Both the position numbers and the translations under genes were made by a program. Shown here piece by piece: positions 6,052 to 6,608 of a stretch of 6,608 bases of DNA (positions are counted from its first letter, which is position 1; each line of letters starts with the position of its first letter). The notes beneath the pieces were generated by a model. It was given only the letters and a program-made list of their open reading frames with translations, had not been told where the DNA came from and did not search any database. Origin of the DNA: Nitrososphaeria archaeon (GTDB lineage Archaea; Thermoproteota; Nitrososphaeria; JACIWG01); the NCBI GenBank assembly GCA_014361085.1, contig JACIWG010000084.1, forward strand, positions 1 through 6,608, given 5' to 3'.

Positions 6052-6608
6052 ATGAATAACAGGCAACTTACCATAGCTGTGTTCGAGCACAGGAAGGTTG
6101 ATCGAATACTCTGGCAGCCTAGATTACATCATTGGTATGAAGTTAATAGGGCAAGAGGCACTTTGCCTAAAGAGTATGCGAATAAGAGTATAATAGAAAT
6201 TTATGATGAATTAGGTGCTTCACCGAGGGGATACCATTTTTTCAATGATACAATAAAGGTTGTTGAAGGAGAGGATGTTAAAGTTGAGGTGATGGAGGAT
6301 TCGGAAAATGTTTACACAAAATATGTTACACCCATAGGAGTTCTTAGACAGGTTGAGAGAAAAAATTTGTTTGGCACGAACAAGATTAGGGTAGAATATT
6401 TTCTTAAGAATGTAGAAGACTTCACTATACTCGAGTATATTTTGAAAAAACAGAATTTTGAGTTCGATAGAGAACTTTACACTAGAATGGAGAATCTTGT
6501 CGGAGACAGATGTGAACCCATCGTGAATGTTAGATGGGGGTCTATACAGAAGCTTTTCATAGCATACATGGGCTTCAAGGCTGGAATTATAGCATTATGG
6601 AAGCATAG
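6052..6608 (+). CDS. Uroporphyrinogen decarboxylase (URO-D) superfamily protein, N-terminal part
   Basis: The first 185 residues of a protein whose frame is open to the right edge; full-length relatives are usually 330-400 residues. The opening, MNNRQLTIAVFEHRKVDRILW, fits the family pattern of R...A..H...DR.P. Later features such as YDELGASPRGYHF (52-64), TPIGVLRQ (94-101) and the W-x-S/I-Q-K segment near 163-168 also fit the non-haem branch that includes methyltransferases (MtaA/CmuA-like). The RQAGR arginine motif of true HemE is not visible in the N-terminal part (here LWQPRLHHWYEV), so a role in haem synthesis is unlikely. GGTGA lies only 2 bases before ATG, too close for a good Shine-Dalgarno; GTG at 6046 and TTG at 6040 are in-frame alternatives. 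It lies 56 bases after the dehydrogenase on the same strand, so co-transcription is plausible. Its reaction is unknown; the family call is moderately secure. Confidence 0.7.
   Translation, partial: MNNRQLTIAVFEHRKVDRILWQPRLHHWYEVNRARGTLPKEYANKSIIEIYDELGASPRGYHFFNDTIKVVEGEDVKVEVMEDSENVYTKYVTPIGVLRQVERKNLFGTNKIRVEYFLKNVEDFTILEYILKKQNFEFDRELYTRMENLVGDRCEPIVNVRWGSIQKLFIAYMGFKAGIIALWKH

Overview
The window looks like part of a sugar- or polyol-catabolism locus from an archaeon. The evidence for an archaeon is indirect: moderately A+T-rich DNA, frequent AGA/AGG arginine and ATA isoleucine codons, BRE/TATA-type promoter elements about 26 bases before two start codons with no Shine-Dalgarno between, and an aldolase of the archaeal class I type. 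A thermophilic Thermoproteota or Bathyarchaeia-like lineage is my guess. A bacterium such as a Thermotogales member is not strictly excluded.

Layout. Four minus-strand genes are packed with gaps of 1, 10 and 9 bases and read leftward from 4897: FGGY carbohydrate kinase (kinase 2), class I DhnA/FbaB-type aldolase, zinc-dependent medium-chain polyol dehydrogenase, and a second FGGY kinase (kinase 1) that runs off the left edge a few codons before its expected end. A 126-base divergent promoter region (4898-5023) separates them from a plus-strand pair: a second zinc-type medium-chain dehydrogenase of the short architecture, and the first 185 residues of a protein related to uroporphyrinogen decarboxylase (URO-D), cut by the right edge. 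Coding density is very high. I see no RNA genes, mobile elements, CRISPR arrays, transporters or regulators.

How the genes may work together (inference): a polyol or sugar is oxidised to a ketose by one or both dehydrogenases, phosphorylated by an FGGY kinase, and split by the Schiff-base aldolase into central-metabolism fragments. The kinase-plus-DhnA-aldolase pairing resembles LsrK/LsrF of AI-2 processing in enteric bacteria, but the aldolase keeps the Tyr of fructose-bisphosphate aldolases, so true aldol cleavage fits better. The substrate cannot be read from the sequence. The least ordinary points are the two non-identical kinases bracketing one operon, the divergent phosphate loop of kinase 1, and a URO-D-like gene beside a sugar pathway.
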